NCBI RefSeq assembly: GCF_000013025.1
Contig: NC_008358.1
Coordinates: 3,410,001-3,474,000 of the forward strand
Source: Hyphomonas neptunium ATCC 15444
GTDB taxonomy: Bacteria; Pseudomonadota; Alphaproteobacteria; Caulobacterales; Hyphomonadaceae
Reading direction: 5' to 3'
DNA: 64,000 nucleotides
Position numbers and translations under genes: made by a program. Positions 28,916 to 37,491 of this stretch are shown here, piece by piece. Numbering within the stretch: position 1 is the stretch's first letter; each line of letters begins with the position of its first letter. A model generated the notes under the pieces. That model was not told the DNA's origin, made no database searches, and worked only from the letters and a program-made list of their open reading frames with translations.

Positions 28916-30073
28916 TCACACCATGGCGCCATCGGTCGGCAGCCCAAAGAGAATGCGTCCCGTCAGTTCCAGCGTAGAGGGGGCGGTGACGATATGCTGG
29001 GTGATGGCATGAGCATCGCGGAAGCGGCGTTGCAGGTCGCTGGCCTCAAACAGGGCGGCGCCCCCGCCCAGATCATACAACGTGCGGCAGATGTCGGCGC
29101 CGGTGCGGGTCATATGGGTACACGCCAGGCGCAGATCAGCGCGCGCCTCCATCGGAATGGCGCCATCGCCCTGCGCAATTGTCCAGACACGGTCGATCTC
29201 TGCAAAAAGATAAGCCCGCGCGGCGCGCCATTGGGCTTCACAGCGGGCATAGTCTGCCTGCATGGCCTGGCGCTCGCTGAGCGTCTTGGATGATCCCTGG
29301 CTTTTCTTAACTGTGGCGAGGGCGTGAAACGCGTCCAGCGCGCCACGCGCATTGCCAAGCGCGACGGCCGAAACGCCCAGCGCCAGCAGACCAAAGGCGG
29401 GGAATTTGAACAACGCCCCGGATTCGCGCGGCGCATCGGCCACCAGCGATACCGAGCGCCCGCGCGGCACCAGAATGTCCTTCACTTCAATGTCGCCCGA
29501 GCCTGTGCCCTTCAGGCCCATCACATGCCAGGTGTCATGCAGGGTCACTTCGGAAGCGGGAAAGACCATCATCCGCGTGTCGGGCGCGCCGCTGGGCAAC
29601 CGCTTCATCTCGTCCGCTTCCCAGACGGTGCAACCCCCGCAGAGCCAGCTGCAATTGGCCGAGCCCGAGCCCCACTGCCAGCGGCCGGAAACGCGGTAGT
29701 GATCCCCCTCCACCACCGCCTTGCCCATTGGCGCAAAAACGCCGCCGGTGATTGTCAACGGATCGGCGTAGATTTCGCGGGCATATTCGGGCGCCATATA
29801 AGCGGCGTTGAGCGCCGTGGTTGCGGCGATCATCACGCACCATCCGGCGCTGGCATTGGCGCGGGCGGCCGCTTCGGTGACCTCGACAATCTCGCGCGGG
29901 CTGAGCTCAAGTCCGCCAAAGGTCCTGGGCGTCACCATCCGGAAAACACCGGCAGCGGCAAGCTTTTGCGCAAGGTCTGCCGGAAGGCGCCGCGCCGCCT
30001 CCATATCTCCCGCGCGGGCGGCGAGCTCGGGAAGAAGCGGCTGAAGCAGTGCAAGCGTGGTTTGCATGGTCAT
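28916..30073 (-). CDS. Acyl-CoA dehydrogenase-fold flavin monooxygenase
   Basis: A 385-aa protein with the acyl-CoA dehydrogenase fold of the HsaA/HpaB-like hydroxylases (group D). The N-terminal helices, WQWGSGSANCSWLCGG in the middle domain and the C-terminal LYDLGGGAALFEASDLQRRFRDAHAITQH match that subgroup. These enzymes take reduced flavin from a partner reductase, which is not seen in this window. Its start overlaps the amidohydrolase stop by 4 bp (ATGA), so the two are one operon. The substrate is likely an aromatic or sterol-like compound; this is inference. Confidence 0.85.
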   Translation of the reverse strand: MTMQTTLALLQPLLPELAARAGDMEAARRLPADLAQKLAAAGVFRMVTPRTFGGLELSPREIVEVTEAAARANASAGWCVMIAATTALNAAYMAPEYAREIYADPLTITGGVFAPMGKAVVEGDHYRVSGRWQWGSGSANCSWLCGGCTVWEADEMKRLPSGAPDTRMMVFPASEVTLHDTWHVMGLKGTGSGDIEVKDILVPRGRSVSLVADAPRESGALFKFPAFGLLALGVSAVALGNARGALDAFHALATVKKSQGSSKTLSERQAMQADYARCEAQWRAARAYLFAEIDRVWTIAQGDGAIPMEARADLRLACTHMTRTGADICRTLYDLGGGAALFEASDLQRRFRDAHAITQHIVTAPSTLELTGRILFGLPTDGAMV

Positions 30074-31809
30074 TTGTCCTCGGGCAATTCAGCGCTGTAG
30101 ATGGTGACGCCTTCCTTGATGGTTTCAAGGATGCGAATATCGCGCATGGAAGCGGGGTCTATCGTCAGCGGATTATCTGACAGGACCACGAAGTCTGCCT
30201 TCTTGCCGGGCGTGATGGAGCCTTTCTCGTCTTCCTCGAAATACTGGCGGGCCGCATTCAGCGTCACCGCGCGCAGGGCGTCCATCGGGCCTGCGCGCTG
30301 GTCCGGGCCAAGGATTTCCCCCGATCGGGTCTCGCGGTTCACGGCCACCCAGAGCAGCCGGATCACATCGGGCGGGACGACCGGGGGATCATTGTGCACC
30401 GTATACGGAATCCCGAGCGCTTTTGCGGCGGCGAGCGGGCTGATGAAGGCCGCCCGCTCTGGGCCCAGCACTGCGTCCCGGTGCCAATCGCCCCAATAGA
30501 AGGGATGCGCCGCAAAGAAGGACGGAATGATGTTGCCCGCCGCCATCTCTTCCAGCTGGTCCTGCCGGGCTGCCTGGGCGTGAATGATGACCGGGCGGGC
30601 ATCCTGCTCCGGATGGGCCGCGATCACCGGCGCGATCATGTCCAGATACTGATCAATTGCCCGGTCGCCATTGGCATGCGCGATGATCTGGATGTCCCGG
30701 CTGTAGGCAGCCTCAAACAGGGCCGCGACGCTTTCATCGGTATGAATGCGATAGCCTGAATAGCCCTCCGCCTGCCCCGCAGGCGGGCTGACATAGGGTT
30801 TGGTAATCCAGCCTGTCTTGCCCTGGAGCGAGCCATCGAGCAGCAGCTTGATGCCCCCGACCCGGAAGCGGTTTTCATAGGTTTTCGAAACCGTGAAATC
30901 CTCCGCAATCATCGCGCCGTCCGGGAACAGCTGGTAGGCAACGACATCCAGATAAAGCCCGCCCTGACCGGCAACCTTTTTCAGATCCTGGATATTCTGG
31001 GGCCGGGCTGCGCCTTCCTGAACGGTGGTGATGCCATAGCGGGCATAGAGGGTCTGGGTTTCCAGGATGCCCGCAATGCGCTGGCTTTCGCCGGGCTGGG
31101 ACAGGTGCTGGTAAAGCAGATAGAGCGCGGATTCTTCAAGCACACCATTGGGCGTGCGCCCGTCGGGCTCCCTGCGGATGACCCCGCCGGAGGGATCGGG
31201 CGTTTCCGCCGTGAGCCCGAGTATTTCAAGGCAGCGGGTATTGCACACCGCAAAATGGGCCGAGGTGTGCATCAGCATCACCGGCTTTTCCGTCGACACG
31301 GCGTCAAGGTCCTGCCGGGTCGGGTGGCGCTGCTCGGCCAGCAGGGAATCGTCATACCCCCAGCCGGTGATCCAGGCGGCGTCCGGGTGTCGCCCGCTCC
31401 AGATTTCGAGTTCGGCCTGCAATTCCGGGATCGTGCGGACCGGGCCGGCGGGCGGGGGCTGAATATTGGCCATGCCGGCGGCCTGCGCCATGAGGGCGAA
31501 GTGGCCGTGCGTGTCGATGAAACCCGGCGCGAGGGTTGCCCCGCCCAGATCGCGCAGCGCGGCGCCTGCGCCCGCCATGCGCGTCACCTCTTCGCGCGTT
31601 CCGACAGCAAGGATGCGCCCGTCCTTTACCGCCACCGCCTCTGCCTCGGGCCGGGTCTCATCCACGGTAATGATCCGGGCGTTGAGAAATACCGTAGCAC
31701 CCTCGCCGGCGCCCTCACCGCTGAGCGCCTGGGGCGCGGCGCACCCTGCGAGCAGAGCGCCTGCCACCACGAGGCTGCGCCATAAGCCGGTCCGTGCCCT
31801 CGATGGCAT
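30070..31809 (-). CDS. Amidohydrolase-family lipoprotein (YtcJ-like)
   Basis: A 579-aa metal-dependent hydrolase of the YtcJ type. The N-terminus has a lipobox, LLAGC with Cys23, so the enzyme is probably lipidated and external. The metal motif is GFIDTHGHF, and later segments such as QIIAHANGDRAIDQYLD and PIVIHAQ.A. type histidines complete the site. It is upstream of the flavin monooxygenase gene with a 4-bp overlap. The substrate cannot be told; an amide, lactam or cyclic ester is expected from the family. Confidence 0.92.
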   Translation of the reverse strand: MPSRARTGLWRSLVVAGALLAGCAAPQALSGEGAGEGATVFLNARIITVDETRPEAEAVAVKDGRILAVGTREEVTRMAGAGAALRDLGGATLAPGFIDTHGHFALMAQAAGMANIQPPPAGPVRTIPELQAELEIWSGRHPDAAWITGWGYDDSLLAEQRHPTRQDLDAVSTEKPVMLMHTSAHFAVCNTRCLEILGLTAETPDPSGGVIRREPDGRTPNGVLEESALYLLYQHLSQPGESQRIAGILETQTLYARYGITTVQEGAARPQNIQDLKKVAGQGGLYLDVVAYQLFPDGAMIAEDFTVSKTYENRFRVGGIKLLLDGSLQGKTGWITKPYVSPPAGQAEGYSGYRIHTDESVAALFEAAYSRDIQIIAHANGDRAIDQYLDMIAPVIAAHPEQDARPVIIHAQAARQDQLEEMAAGNIIPSFFAAHPFYWGDWHRDAVLGPERAAFISPLAAAKALGIPYTVHNDPPVVPPDVIRLLWVAVNRETRSGEILGPDQRAGPMDALRAVTLNAARQYFEEDEKGSITPGKKADFVVLSDNPLTIDPASMRDIRILETIKEGVTIYSAELPEDK

Positions 31810-31883
31810 GGTGATCTCCCCCTGATTGTTTCTTGTTTTGCGAAACCATCCGCCATTCCGGCCCTGGATGGCAAGCCTTGCGC

Positions 31884-32234
31884 TTACCTTCCCGGTAGCA
31901 GACCCTGGAGCTTCGCCGGGGCAGCATGGCGCCAGGAGAGCGTGAGTGCCGAGCGCAGCGTGACAAGATCACACGCGACCAGCCGGATCGAGGTCGCCCC
32001 CTTCTCCCCCCATTTGTTGGGCACGGGGAAGAAGATGTCCGGCTCCGCCGCGCACAGCATCTGCTGTTCATCGACCGTGAGGAAGACATTCGAAAATTCG
32101 TGATGGGGCGGCAATGTGCAGAAAATCTTGCCCTTCGGCGCGTCTACCCGAAAGCTCGCCCAGTCGAAGTGGGGCCGCTCAACCGCGTGAGGCAGCGTCA
32201 GCGCTTCGGCGCGGAGGGTCCCCGGAGCAATCAC
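31884..32234 (-). CDS. MmcQ/YjbR family protein
   Basis: A 116-aa protein with the MmcQ/YjbR fold: the opening LRAEALTLPHAVERPHFDWASFRV, the KIFCTLPP strand and the C-terminal LRSALTLSWRHAAPAKL. Members of the family bind DNA in one structural report, but their role is not known. It overlaps the preceding DUF3667 gene by 4 bp (ATGA) and closes a four-gene operon that starts with the acyl-CoA dehydrogenase. Confidence 0.85.
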   Translation of the reverse strand: MIAPGTLRAEALTLPHAVERPHFDWASFRVDAPKGKIFCTLPPHHEFSNVFLTVDEQQMLCAAEPDIFFPVPNKWGEKGATSIRLVACDLVTLRSALTLSWRHAAPAKLQGLLPGR

Positions 32235-33337
32235 AGCGACAACGCCCCGAGGATCACCGCCGTCAGCAACGCCGACATGAGGATGCAGAAATAGATGCTG
32301 TCGAGCGTCAGCACCCGGAGCACCGAACTGAACCTCCCCCGGCCATAAACGGTCCGGTTCAGGCGATAGAGATACCAGTTGGAATAAACGATGATCGCCA
32401 GGGTCACCCAGCCGACGCCGACCACATAAGCCGCCAGCATGCCAATCGCCATCGAGAAGAACAGGGCAGAATGGAAGTGCAGCGATACGATCAGATGGTC
32501 ATAGAACAGGAACTGCCGGCGCCAGAGATACACCAGACCCAGAAGGCAGGCATAAACCGGCAGCAGCACGAACATCATGCGCGGAATCCATTCCTGCGTC
32601 TGTTCGGCCAGCTGGCCGGGATTGTCCATCACCTCGGCAAACCGCGCAGCTTCCGGGTCGCCCTCCGCCCCCGCCGCGCGCACGGCGTCGAGCGCCTCTT
32701 CCGGCATGAAGCCAGCCCATTCACTCTCGTCGCCGGCGGCGGGCGCATCGGTCTCGCCAGGCGGGGTCGGAGCGTCCGGTGTGAGGAGATTTGTGGGGCC
32801 GCTGCGCCAGAGGCGCTCGACTTCCGTGAGGCCCGCAATCGCCTCCTGATATTCGGCGTCGGTCATGTCGCCGTCGGCATAGGCTGTCTCGATCTGCTCG
32901 CGCGCCTCGTCGAAGTTCTGCGCGCCGCCGGGCACCACCGAAAGGCCCTGCCCCGTCACCAGCGGCAGCAACACGAAGAACAGCAGCGAGGCCACCACAT
33001 AAAGCCGGAAGGGCGGAATGAAGCGCATGCGCTGGCCATCCAGATACGCCCGCGTCATCCGCCCCGGCCGCAGCAGCAGGTCAGGCACCGTCCGCGCAAG
33101 GCGGCCATCCACGGCAAACAGGGTTTCCAGGCTTTCGGCCAGCAAGGCCCAGAAGGGCCGGCGCACGCTCTGTGCGCTTTGCCCGCAGACATGGCAGAAA
33201 TCACCTTCAAGCGCGGCGCCACAATTGCGGCAATGGGTGTCAGCGCCTGTGCCCCGGCCGCGGGCGAGCCCGGCAGCCGCATCCGCCGCGGCATGCTCGA
33301 TCGCCGTATCGGCGGCGCTTTCAAACGAATCGCTCAT
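32231..33337 (-). CDS. DUF3667 zinc-ribbon membrane protein
   Basis: A 368-aa membrane protein. After an acidic N-terminus comes a zinc ribbon (CRNCGAALEGDFCHVCGQ) and then the DUF3667 core (RTVPDLLLRPGRMTRAYLDGQR). The C-terminal half has four to five membrane helices. Between them is a long acidic cytoplasmic or periplasmic insert rich in Ala, Glu and Asp. The ATG at 33337 follows GGGAGG, so the longer frame is discarded. It is co-operonic with an acyltransferase. The function is unknown. Confidence 0.87.
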   Translation of the reverse strand: MSDSFESAADTAIEHAAADAAAGLARGRGTGADTHCRNCGAALEGDFCHVCGQSAQSVRRPFWALLAESLETLFAVDGRLARTVPDLLLRPGRMTRAYLDGQRMRFIPPFRLYVVASLLFFVLLPLVTGQGLSVVPGGAQNFDEAREQIETAYADGDMTDAEYQEAIAGLTEVERLWRSGPTNLLTPDAPTPPGETDAPAAGDESEWAGFMPEEALDAVRAAGAEGDPEAARFAEVMDNPGQLAEQTQEWIPRMMFVLLPVYACLLGLVYLWRRQFLFYDHLIVSLHFHSALFFSMAIGMLAAYVVGVGWVTLAIIVYSNWYLYRLNRTVYGRGRFSSVLRVLTLDSIYFCILMSALLTAVILGALSL

Positions 33338-33353
33338 GCCTTCCCCTCCCGGA

Positions 33354-34253
33354 TCAGCGGAACACGCGTGGCTTTTTCGCCATGAAGCGGGCCGTAGCCT
33401 CATTATATCGCAAAGCCCGCCCCTCCGGCGCAAGTCCATAGGTTTGATCGCGCAGGAAGGCCATCAGATCACGCCGTTTACCCGCCGCCTCCAGCAGGGC
33501 GGGCGAGAGGGTGTCCCCGATGCCGACCGTCAGGGTCTTGCCCATCCGGCGGCGCACTTCGCGGAACACCAGCGCCAGGCGCAGCTCCAGCGACAGATGC
33601 GAGGCGATCTGGAAGAGACGCGAATTCTGCCCCTCGAAGAAAATCGGTGTCACGGCGGCGCGTCCCTGGGTGATCAGCCTGGCGGTGAAGGGTTTCCAGT
33701 CATCATCCACCGCGAGGGGATCAAACGGGCCGGGCGTGGTGGAGACCCCGCCCGCCGGAAATACGATCACGCAGCCCCCGGCCTTCACATGCGCCAGAGC
33801 CGCCCGGCGCATCGCCACATTGGCCGCCACGGCTTCGCGTGTTCCGGCAAAGTCCACCGGCAACAGGAACGGCCTCGCTTCGGGCACGGCATCGAGCACC
33901 GAATTGGTCAGCACCCGGAAATCCTCGCGCCGCTGCCCGACGAGCCAGCTGATGATGAGCCCGTCGAGCACACCGAAAGGATGGTTCGCCACGATCACCA
34001 GCGGGCCGTCTGCGGGCAGGTCCGCCAGGCGGGTTTTGTCAAACAGGATGGTGAGTTCCAGAAGGCGGATCGCGGCTTCGAAGAAGCCTGTCTCGCCCAG
34101 CTCTCCGGCGCGGTAGCGCTCATACAGACGCGCGAGCCTGGGCTGTCCCGTTGCCCGCTCAACGGCGCGCACCAGCGCCCGTTTCAGAGGGTCGTTGAAA
34201 TACGCGGCATAGGAAAGCTCCGGCGCGGCGGGCGCGTCCATCAGAGCCGCCAC
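33354..34253 (-). CDS. Lysophospholipid acyltransferase family protein
   Basis: A 299-aa acyltransferase with the PlsC-type catalytic motif HPFGVLD (HX4D) in VANHPFGVLDGL, the substrate motif VIVFPAGG and a later PIFFEGQNSRLF segment that matches the FEG-type motif. It lacks obvious membrane helices and resembles the acyltransferases that act on lysolipids or ornithine lipid precursors. It overlaps the upstream acyl-CoA dehydrogenase gene by 13 bp, which indicates coupled translation. Confidence 0.88.
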   Translation of the reverse strand: MAALMDAPAAPELSYAAYFNDPLKRALVRAVERATGQPRLARLYERYRAGELGETGFFEAAIRLLELTILFDKTRLADLPADGPLVIVANHPFGVLDGLIISWLVGQRREDFRVLTNSVLDAVPEARPFLLPVDFAGTREAVAANVAMRRAALAHVKAGGCVIVFPAGGVSTTPGPFDPLAVDDDWKPFTARLITQGRAAVTPIFFEGQNSRLFQIASHLSLELRLALVFREVRRRMGKTLTVGIGDTLSPALLEAAGKRRDLMAFLRDQTYGLAPEGRALRYNEATARFMAKKPRVFR

Positions 34254-35401
34254 ATCCGGGCAAGGTTGTTCTTCTGCATGTCCGATGATCCGCCCACGAT
34301 CGGCATACCCAGAAGATCGCGCAGGTTCCGCTCGATGTCATAGGCGTCCGAGAGGCCATAGGCGCCGATCACCTGCTGGCAGGCAAGACCGATCTCGACG
34401 CCCGTATCGGCCACATAGAGCTTGGCCATCGCCGTCTCTGCCGAGCAGGGCTGGCCGGTGCTGGCCAGCCAGGCGGCGTGGTAAAGCATATGGCGGCAGG
34501 CGGCGAGTTTCGTGCGCGCGGTCACCAGCTTGTGGGCAATCGCCTGATGCTGGCCGATGCGCTTGCCGAACTGCTCGCGTTCCCCGGCATAGCGCCAGGC
34601 CTCCTCCAGCGCAGCCCGCGCAAGGCCGAAGGCGACCGCTGTGATCTCGATCTTCTCAACGTCCAGCGCGCGGCCGGCCAGCGCATCCCACCCCTTGTTC
34701 CACTTCTCCGGCCCGCCGACGATGGCGCTCTCGGGCAGGCGAACCTCATCGAGATAAACATCCATCGAATGAGTGTAGCGCAGGTTCGCGTGCTCGATGG
34801 CCTGCATGCTGACGCCCTTGGCATTGGTTGGCACAAGGACGAAAGTGAGATTGCCATGCCGCGCACCCGGCTCGCCCGAGCGGCAGAGGCAATAGATGTA
34901 ATCGGCCCAGTCCGCCCCGGTGCACCAGCGCTTGGCGCCGTTGATGACAATCTCGTTTCCCTGACGCTCCACCCGCGTCCCAACACTCGGCAGGTCGCCG
35001 CCAACATTGGGCTCCGACAGGCCATAAGCGAGGAACAGCTCGCCGCGCGCGAGCTTTGGCAGCAATTCCTCTTTCTGCGCTTTCGATCCGTTCTCGGAAA
35101 TGTTGAGCCCGCCATAGAAGGCGGCATGGATGAACGGCCCGGCCATGCTCGGCCCGCCCTGGCAGAGCTCCTCGATCACGGCAGCGGCGGCGTAGATATC
35201 CTCCCCCTGCCCGCCATATTCTTCGGGGATGGTGAGGCCGATCAGCCCCATCTCCGCAATCTCGCGAAAGAGGGTCCGGTCCCAGGTCGCCTCCCGGTCC
35301 CACTCCCGTCGCTTCTCGCGCGGCATCTTCTCGGCCACCCAGCGGGCAAGCTGGCGGCGGATCTCTGTTACGTGCTCAGGTTCTGCGGCAAAACTGGTCA
35401 T
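34241..35401 (-). CDS. Acyl-CoA dehydrogenase
   Basis: A 386-aa flavoprotein of the acyl-CoA dehydrogenase family. FAD-binding segments AYGLSEPNVGGDLPS and KRWCTGADWADY are present. At the usual place of the catalytic base (the YEGTSE-like segment) this protein reads VGGSSD, so that glutamate is absent. A glutamate does occur in helix G (RALDVEKIE), the position used by isovaleryl- and long-chain-type dehydrogenases. I infer that Glu serves as base. It heads the ACAD-acyltransferase-DUF3667-MmcQ operon. Confidence 0.92.
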   Translation of the reverse strand: MTSFAAEPEHVTEIRRQLARWVAEKMPREKRREWDREATWDRTLFREIAEMGLIGLTIPEEYGGQGEDIYAAAAVIEELCQGGPSMAGPFIHAAFYGGLNISENGSKAQKEELLPKLARGELFLAYGLSEPNVGGDLPSVGTRVERQGNEIVINGAKRWCTGADWADYIYCLCRSGEPGARHGNLTFVLVPTNAKGVSMQAIEHANLRYTHSMDVYLDEVRLPESAIVGGPEKWNKGWDALAGRALDVEKIEITAVAFGLARAALEEAWRYAGEREQFGKRIGQHQAIAHKLVTARTKLAACRHMLYHAAWLASTGQPCSAETAMAKLYVADTGVEIGLACQQVIGAYGLSDAYDIERNLRDLLGMPIVGGSSDMQKNNLARMWRL

Positions 35402-35415
35402 GCCTCAGTTCTGGT

Positions 35416-36333
35416 CTATTGCCCGATTTCGTCAAGGCTGAACGGTGTCGACTGGTACGTCTGGTTGATCCAGTTACCGAACAGGAGATGGGCATGGCTG
35501 CGCCAGCGGTTGAGCGGCTGGCGCGCGGGGTCATCACCGGGATAGTAACCAAACGGCACCTGGATCTGCTTGCCCGCTTCCCGGTCGCGCTCAAACTCCT
35601 CCTTCAGGGAGAAGGAGTCATACTCGACATGGTTGAACATATAGAGGCTGCGCCGCGCGCGGTCTTCCAGCAGGCAGGGGCCTGTGTCATCACTGTCGAT
35701 CAGCAGGCGGAGGGACTGGCGCTCCAGAACGTCGGCGCGGCGCACTTCGGTCCAGCGCGAAACGGGAATGGCAAAATCATCGGAAAAGCCCGAGAGATAG
35801 GGCGAGGCCAGATCAAGATTCCGGTGGCGAAACACGCCGAAAGCTTTCGCTTCAAGTTGGTATTTCGGCAGGCCATGGAAATGATACGCCGCCGCCATCG
35901 CGCCCCAGCAGATATAGAAAGGCGAATGCACGTTCGTCTGCGTCCAGTCGAATATCTGGGTCAGCTCTTCCCAATAATTCACCTCTTCAAACGGCATCTG
36001 CTCAATCGGCGCGCCGGTGATGATGAAGCCATCAAACTTCCGCTCCCGGATTTCTTCCCAGGTCTGGTAAAAGCTTATCAGATGTTCCTGCGAGGTATTC
36101 TTCGGCGTGTGCCCGCCCACGCGCACGAGCGTCAGCTCCACCTGCAAGGGCGAGGCGCCGATCAGCCGGGCGATCTGCGTCTCGGTGCGGATCTTGTTGG
36201 GCATGAGGTTCAAAAGCGCGATCTGCAGCGGGCGGATGTCCTGGCGCACGGCATCAGTCTCCGTCATCACGGCCACGCCCTCTTTCAGCAGCGTCTCACG
36301 CGCAGGCAGCGTATCAGGAATCCGGATCGGCAT
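35416..36333 (-). CDS. metA: Homoserine O-acyltransferase, probably acetyl-specific
   Basis: A 305-aa enzyme of methionine synthesis that acylates homoserine. The catalytic residues fall at the standard numbers: Cys142 in YICWGAMAA, and His235 and Glu237 in NHVEYD. Position 111, which decides the acyl donor, is Glu (GAPIE). In this family Glu111 goes with acetyl-CoA and Gly111 with succinyl-CoA, so acetyl transfer is predicted despite the usual name homoserine O-succinyltransferase. A SAM-II riboswitch lies about 100 nt upstream. Confidence 0.95.
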   Translation of the reverse strand: MPIRIPDTLPARETLLKEGVAVMTETDAVRQDIRPLQIALLNLMPNKIRTETQIARLIGASPLQVELTLVRVGGHTPKNTSQEHLISFYQTWEEIRERKFDGFIITGAPIEQMPFEEVNYWEELTQIFDWTQTNVHSPFYICWGAMAAAYHFHGLPKYQLEAKAFGVFRHRNLDLASPYLSGFSDDFAIPVSRWTEVRRADVLERQSLRLLIDSDDTGPCLLEDRARRSLYMFNHVEYDSFSLKEEFERDREAGKQIQVPFGYYPGDDPARQPLNRWRSHAHLLFGNWINQTYQSTPFSLDEIGQ

Positions 36334-36397
36334 GGCTCAAACATCCTCATCGGCCCGCTTCAGGTCCAATAAACACGTCCGCAACGGAGGGGGAAAG

Positions 36398-36425
36398 GCA
36401 GGCCCGGAAAGCCGGGGTTTCCTGC
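36398..36425 (-). other. Hairpin between SAM-II aptamer and metA
   Basis: On the metA strand GCAGG-AAA-CCCGG pairs with CCGGG-CCTGC around a CTTT loop, then CTTTCCCC follows. It could be a weak terminator or an expression-platform element for the riboswitch. The U-run is poor, so the role is not clear. Confidence 0.42.
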
Positions 36426-36432
36426 ATCTCGG

Positions 36433-36486
36433 CCCTTTAGCGACTTGTTTAACGTGGCTGCAAGCCGGCCGGCCAAATCACCACGG
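36433..36486 (-). promoter_or_regulatory. SAM-II riboswitch aptamer of metA
   Basis: Read on the minus strand, the sequence contains in order GTGGTGATTTG, GGCCGGCTTGCAGCCACG, CGTTAAACAAG and GTCGCTAAAGG. This is the complete conserved core of the SAM-II (metA) riboswitch, which folds as an H-type pseudoknot and binds S-adenosylmethionine. SAM-II occurs mainly in alphaproteobacteria upstream of metA, metX and metC-like genes. High SAM is expected to turn metA off. Confidence 0.93.
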
Positions 36487-36491
36487 ACGAG

Positions 36492-36520
36492 GATTTAGTA
36501 CGGGTTGGGCGGCGCGTCAA
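36492..36520 (-). promoter_or_regulatory. Promoter of the metA transcript
   Basis: On the minus strand TTGACG (36520-36515) and TAAATC (36497-36492) are separated by 17 bp. Transcription would begin near 36485, which is the first base of the SAM-II core. This agreement supports both calls. Confidence 0.6.
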
Positions 36521-36537
36521 ATGGGATGAGTGTTTCC

Positions 36538-37350
36538 TCACTCCCCCGTCAGCTTCGCCGCGCGGCGTTCCTTGAAAGCGGCCACGGCCTCTTTCCGGTC
36601 GCCCAGATAGTTTGAGACGCTTTCCCAGCCGATGGACGCATCCATCATCTGCGCGGCGAGCGCGCGCAGGGGGATGTTGGCGGTCGTCTTGGTCCAGCGC
36701 ACCGCCCATTTCGGGTTGGCCATGATCTTGCCGACGATCTCGTCCACTTTTGCGTCGAGCTCTGCGGCCGGCACGGCATAATTTATGAGGCCGAGCGCCT
36801 TGGCTTCGGGCGCACTCAGCAGGTCGCCCGTCATCAGAAGTTCCTTGGCCTTGGCAAAACCGATCAGCTGCGGCCAGATCAGCGCGCCGCCATCGCCTGC
36901 CACCAGGCCGACCTTCACATGCGGATCGCCGATCTTGGCCGTCTCGTCGGCAATGATCACATCGCACAGCAGCGCAATCGTCGCGCCCAGGCCTGCGGCC
37001 GCGCCATTCATCCGGCAAATGACTGGCTTTTCCATCTGGAGCAGCGTCACCACGATCTGCTTGGCGTCCCAGCCGATGGCGCGGAAGCGTTCAGGATGCG
37101 CGATCTGTTCCTCAAACCAGTCAAAATCCCCGCCCGCGCAGAAGGCACGGCCCTTGGCCGAAAGGATGATGAGGTCGCTGTCGGTGTCGCGTTGCAGGCA
37201 GTTGAACACAAGCGCCAGCTCTGTGTGCATGGCCTCGTCCACGCCGTTCACCGGATGATCGGAGGTGATATAGGCCGTCAGCACACGGCCCTTCCGTTCA
37301 AAGGTGAAACGTTCCCATTTTTCTGCCGTGATGTCGTAATGCGCGCTCAT
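36538..37350 (-). CDS. Crotonase-fold protein lacking canonical glutamates
   Basis: A 270-aa protein of the enoyl-CoA hydratase/isomerase superfamily with the CoA and oxyanion motifs (AFCAGGDFDW and GAAAGLGATIALLCD). The two glutamates used by hydratases are replaced: the CELAM-type Glu is Thr (ATIAL), and the PE-type Glu is His (GDPHVKVG). An Asp stands two residues before the final glycine (AGDGG). It should therefore not be a plain hydratase; an isomerase, hydrolase or lyase reaction is more likely. It is convergent with nothing and lies next to the metA leader. Confidence 0.88.
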   Translation of the reverse strand: MSAHYDITAEKWERFTFERKGRVLTAYITSDHPVNGVDEAMHTELALVFNCLQRDTDSDLIILSAKGRAFCAGGDFDWFEEQIAHPERFRAIGWDAKQIVVTLLQMEKPVICRMNGAAAGLGATIALLCDVIIADETAKIGDPHVKVGLVAGDGGALIWPQLIGFAKAKELLMTGDLLSAPEAKALGLINYAVPAAELDAKVDEIVGKIMANPKWAVRWTKTTANIPLRALAAQMMDASIGWESVSNYLGDRKEAVAAFKERRAAKLTGE

Positions 37351-37491
37351 GGTTCCTCCGGCCTGCTTTGGCGCCAGCCTAGTTGCGCCAGGCGGGCGGG
37401 CAAAGTCATAATTCGGCGTGTTTCGGCCGGCCTGCCCTTATTTTCCCGCATTTCCAGCCCCATCTGCCGGGGTCAGGAGACAGGAGCGCAA

